Below, piece after piece: positions 56,039-58,388 of a stretch of DNA of 58,388 nucleotides (the stretch's first letter is position 1; each line of letters starts with the position of its first letter). This DNA is from Pseudomonas syringae (GTDB lineage Bacteria > Pseudomonadota > Gammaproteobacteria > Pseudomonadales > Pseudomonadaceae), in the NCBI RefSeq assembly GCF_001698815.1, contig NZ_LGSI01000022.1, positions 1 to 58,388 on the forward strand, in the 5' to 3' direction. Under the pieces are notes generated by a model. The model had not been told where the DNA came from. It searched no databases and saw only the letters and a program-made list of their open reading frames with translations. The position numbers and the translations under genes are program-made.

Positions 56039-57298
56039 ATGCAAGAACAACATGACGTGCGCCACCAAATCCTTATCGTCGGCGCTGGCGCTGCTGGTAT
56101 TGCCACAGCATCGAGCCTGCTGGCTCGGGACGCGACGCTGGATATCGCCATTATCGATCCGGCCGACACCCACTACTATCAGCCCGGCTGGACCATGGTC
56201 GGCGCGGGGATTTTTCAACCTGAGACCACCGCGCGCAGCATGGAATCGTTGATCCCCAAGGGCGTGCGGTGGATCAAGGAAGCCGTCGCGGCATTCGAGC
56301 CGCAACACCATCGAATCCTGCTGCAGACCGGGCAGATGCTCGGTTATCAACAGCTGATCGTCTGCCCCGGTCTGAAACTCGACTGGGCCGCGATTCCCGG
56401 TCTTCAGGAAACCCTGGGCAAAAACGGTGTGACGTCCAACTATCGCTACGACCTGGCGCCTTACACCTGGCAACTGGTGCAAAACCTCAAGCAGGGTCGG
56501 GCGCTGTTCACCCAGCCGCCCATGCCGATCAAATGCGCGGGCGCGCCGCAAAAGGCGATGTATCTGTCCTGCGATCACTGGCTGAAAACTGGCCGCCTGG
56601 GGCACATCAACACTCAGTTCTTCAATGCGGGCGGCGTGCTGTTTGGTGTGGCCGACTATGTGCCAGCCTTGATGAAGTACATCGAGCGCTACGCCATCGA
56701 CTTGCAATTCAATCACAAGCTGATCGCGGTGGACGGCCCTCGGCGAATGGCGACTTTTGTGCGCACCGACGCCGAGGGCAACAGCGAAACTGTCGAGCAA
56801 ACCTTCGACATGTTGCACGTAGTGCCGCCGCAGACTGCACCGGACTTCATCCGCGCCAGCCCTTTGGCCGACGCCGCAGGCTGGATCGACGTCGATCCGG
56901 CAACCTTGCAACATCGCCATTTTGCCAACATCCACGGCCTGGGCGACGCGACCAACACCAGCAACGCGAAAACCGCAGCGGCCGCCCGCAAGCAGGCGCC
57001 GGTGGTGGCTAACAACGTATTGCGTGCCCTGGGCCGTTTGCAGCAACTGGCGCAATACGACGGTTACGGCTCATGCCCGCTGACCGTGGAACGCGGCAAG
57101 ATCGTCCTCGCCGAATTCAACTATGGCGGCAAACTGGCACCGAGTTTCCCGGACTGGCTGCTCAACGGCCGCAAACCCACGCGTCTGGCCTGGTGGCTGA
57201 AAGAACGCATTCTGCCGCCGCTGTACTGGCGCGGCATGCTGCGCGGTCGGGAATGGCTCGCCAGCCCGAAGCTTGACCCGCTCAAGGCCGGAAAGTGA
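56039..57298 (+). CDS. sqr: Sulfide:quinone oxidoreductase (type II-like)
   Basis: A 419-residue FAD flavoprotein of the SQR family. The N-terminal dinucleotide motif is ILIVGAGAAGIATASSLL (11-28), followed by YYQPGWTMVGAGIF. The redox cysteines are placed as in mitochondrial-type SQR: KCAGAPQK with Cys166 and GYGSCPL with Cys346. A C-terminal amphipathic and basic region (LKERILPPLYWRGMLRGREW) is suitable for membrane attachment. It oxidises sulfide to persulfide and reduces ubiquinone. The start ATG at 56039 has a CTGGAG site. It overlaps the TauE gene by 4 bp. Confidence 0.92.
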   Translation: MQEQHDVRHQILIVGAGAAGIATASSLLARDATLDIAIIDPADTHYYQPGWTMVGAGIFQPETTARSMESLIPKGVRWIKEAVAAFEPQHHRILLQTGQMLGYQQLIVCPGLKLDWAAIPGLQETLGKNGVTSNYRYDLAPYTWQLVQNLKQGRALFTQPPMPIKCAGAPQKAMYLSCDHWLKTGRLGHINTQFFNAGGVLFGVADYVPALMKYIERYAIDLQFNHKLIAVDGPRRMATFVRTDAEGNSETVEQTFDMLHVVPPQTAPDFIRASPLADAAGWIDVDPATLQHRHFANIHGLGDATNTSNAKTAAAARKQAPVVANNVLRALGRLQQLAQYDGYGSCPLTVERGKIVLAEFNYGGKLAPSFPDWLLNGRKPTRLAWWLKERILPPLYWRGMLRGREWLASPKLDPLKAGK

Positions 57299-58119
57299 AC
57301 GAACATCAACTGCTCGGCGCAGGTCTGGGCACATTGATCGGCGCGATATTGGCGTTGACCGGGGCCGGTGGCGGCATTCTCGCGGTGCCATTGCTGGTGT
57401 TTGGCCTTGGCCTGTCGATTGTCGAAGCCGCCCCCGTGGGATTGCTGGCAGTTGGCCTGGCGTCGGCGGTCGGTGCGATTCTGGGTTTGCGCGAAGGCAT
57501 CGTGCGTTATCGCGCTGCGGGTTATATCGCCAGTATCGGCATTGTCATCGCGCCACTGGGTTTGTGGCTTGCCCATCAGTTGCCGAACGCACCGCTGGCA
57601 CTGCTGTTTTCGGCGGTCCTGATGTATGCCTGCGTGCGGATTTTTCGCAAAGCCAGCTGCGAATTGCGTCACGGCCCATTGGCCACGCGCCCGGGTTTTC
57701 TGCCCTGTGTACTGAACCCGCTGCAAGGTCGCCTGCGCTGGACCATGCCGTGTCTGCGCGCGCTGACGCTGACCGGCATGCTGGCGGGCCTGCTATCCGG
57801 ATTGCTGGGGGTTGGCGGCGGCTTCGTGATTATCCCGGCGCTGACGCGCTACACCGACCTGAACATGAAAAGCGTGGTGGCCACTTCATTGGCGGTCATT
57901 GCCCTGGTTTCCATGGGAAGCGTGCTTACCGCAACCCTGAGCGGCGTGATGCATTGGGCCGTCGGCGCACCCTTTGCGGCAGGCGCGGTTCTCGGCCTTG
58001 TCGGCGGGCGACAGATTGCGCGCTACCTCGCCGGGCCACGATTGCAGCAGCTGTTTGCGGTGGTGGGCGTGGGGGCGGCGGTGATGTTGATCGCTACACA
58101 GATCACATTTCTCCTGTAG
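57295..58119 (+). CDS. TauE/SafE family sulfite exporter
   Basis: A 274-residue polytopic membrane protein with about eight TM helices in two repeats. The family motifs are LTGAGGGILAVPLLVFGLGLSIVEAAPVGLLAVGLASAVGA in the first half and LSGLLGVGGGFVIIPALTRYTDLNMKSVVATSLAVIAL in the second. It likely exports sulfite made by the upstream dioxygenase. The start is a GTG overlapping the sqr stop (GTGA), which implies translational coupling. Third gene of the sulfide operon. Confidence 0.9.
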   Translation: MNEHQLLGAGLGTLIGAILALTGAGGGILAVPLLVFGLGLSIVEAAPVGLLAVGLASAVGAILGLREGIVRYRAAGYIASIGIVIAPLGLWLAHQLPNAPLALLFSAVLMYACVRIFRKASCELRHGPLATRPGFLPCVLNPLQGRLRWTMPCLRALTLTGMLAGLLSGLLGVGGGFVIIPALTRYTDLNMKSVVATSLAVIALVSMGSVLTATLSGVMHWAVGAPFAAGAVLGLVGGRQIARYLAGPRLQQLFAVVGVGAAVMLIATQITFLL

Positions 58120-58148
58120 GCACTCCCTCCTACCGGTTTTGCACAGGC

Positions 58149-58388
58149 CGGTAGGACCGGACTTGTCCGGGAAGGCGTCGGCGCAGCCCGGTAGGACCGG
58201 ACTTGTCCGGGAAGGCGTCAGCGCAGGCAATGAGTCAGGTCAGACAGATTGAGGTTGCCTTCTTCGGGGTCAAGTCCCCTCCTACACAGATTGTGATCCA
58301 GTCTGGGAAGGCGTCGGCGCAGGCCGGTAGGACCGGACTTGTCCGGGAAGGCGTCGAGTCAGACAGATTGAGGTTGCCTTCTTCGGGG
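58149..58388. repeat. Amplified family A REP cluster at the right edge
   Basis: Left arms (CCGGACTTGTCCGG after GTAGGA) start near 58151, 58191 and 58326. Right arms (GGGGTCAAGTCCCC-type) are near 58265 and, cut by the window edge, 58383. The first two left arms are direct 40-bp tandem copies. A larger unit containing GTCAGACAGATTGAGGTTGC also repeats (about 58238 and 58359). The array continues beyond the window. Confidence 0.8.

Noticed and set aside
58149..58388. Repeat array as a CRISPR
   Set aside because: The repeats are REP arms with alternating orientation, irregular spacing and repeated rather than unique spacers. No cas genes are present.

Overview
The window is a high-GC gammaproteobacterial chromosome segment that reads as Pseudomonas, most likely the fluorescens/syringae side of the genus. 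The evidence is the gene content and order: ilvA/rpiA, a D-2-hydroxyglutarate dehydrogenase divergent from serA, mtgA-rpoH-ftsXEY-M16 pair-rsmD, coaD-ferredoxin-ggt-mutM, rnk/cyaY/lptM-lysA-dapF-DUF484-xerC, sutA, glnK-amtB, ubiK/comM, and a proE-like gene next to rep and xpt. Several of these blocks match the P. aeruginosa order as I remember it. Species level cannot be resolved. No rRNA, tRNA, CRISPR array, prophage or intact insertion sequence was recognised.

Layout. 1-7.3 kb: 5' part of ilvA, rpiA, two tandem SdiA-regulated-domain paralogues, an FAH-family hydrolase, and a D-2-hydroxyglutarate dehydrogenase divergent from serA (serine synthesis and disposal of its 2-hydroxyglutarate by-product). 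7.3-14.1 kb: GNAT acetyltransferase, DUF4399, DUF423, mtgA, rpoH and the overlapping ftsY-ftsE-ftsX operon. 14.5-24.7 kb: active/inactive M16 peptidase pair with rsmD, a YheT hydrolase, azlCD, a sulfurtransferase, a TetR regulator divergent from a coniferyl-aldehyde-dehydrogenase-like gene, coaD and a 4Fe-4S ferredoxin. 24.8-32.7 kb: ggt, a small secreted or membrane protein, mutM, an HDOD protein, rlmI, an SH3-domain membrane protein, rnk, DUF1289 and cyaY. 32.9-37.5 kb: the lptM-lysA-dapF-DUF484-xerC-HAD operon. 37.7-41.1 kb: sutA, yjbQ, amtB, glnK, ubiK. 41.2-44.0 kb: an accessory-looking insertion between ubiK and comM, holding a cysteine-synthase-like PLP enzyme, a divergent DecR-like regulator and a solo HEPN/Abi-like gene of lower GC. 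44.0-58.1 kb: comM, a chemoreceptor, a LysR/MATE pair, a degenerate-GGDEF EAL phosphodiesterase (ProE-like), rep, xpt, and a three-gene sulfide-oxidation operon (persulfide dioxygenase-like, sulfide:quinone oxidoreductase, TauE exporter).

The most conspicuous non-coding signal is about 20 intergenic REP/REPIN-like inverted repeats of five related families. They lie mostly just 3' of genes. Some are mosaics of two families, some carry a shared internal hairpin insertion, some are tandemly amplified (1157-1500 and 58149-58388), and one sits in the rpiA leader. I did not find a clearly new multi-gene system. The best candidates for new biology are the HEPN/Abi-like gene in the ubiK-comM interval, paired palindromes in the DecR-like/cysteine-enzyme intergenic region, and the palindrome between D2HGDH and serA.
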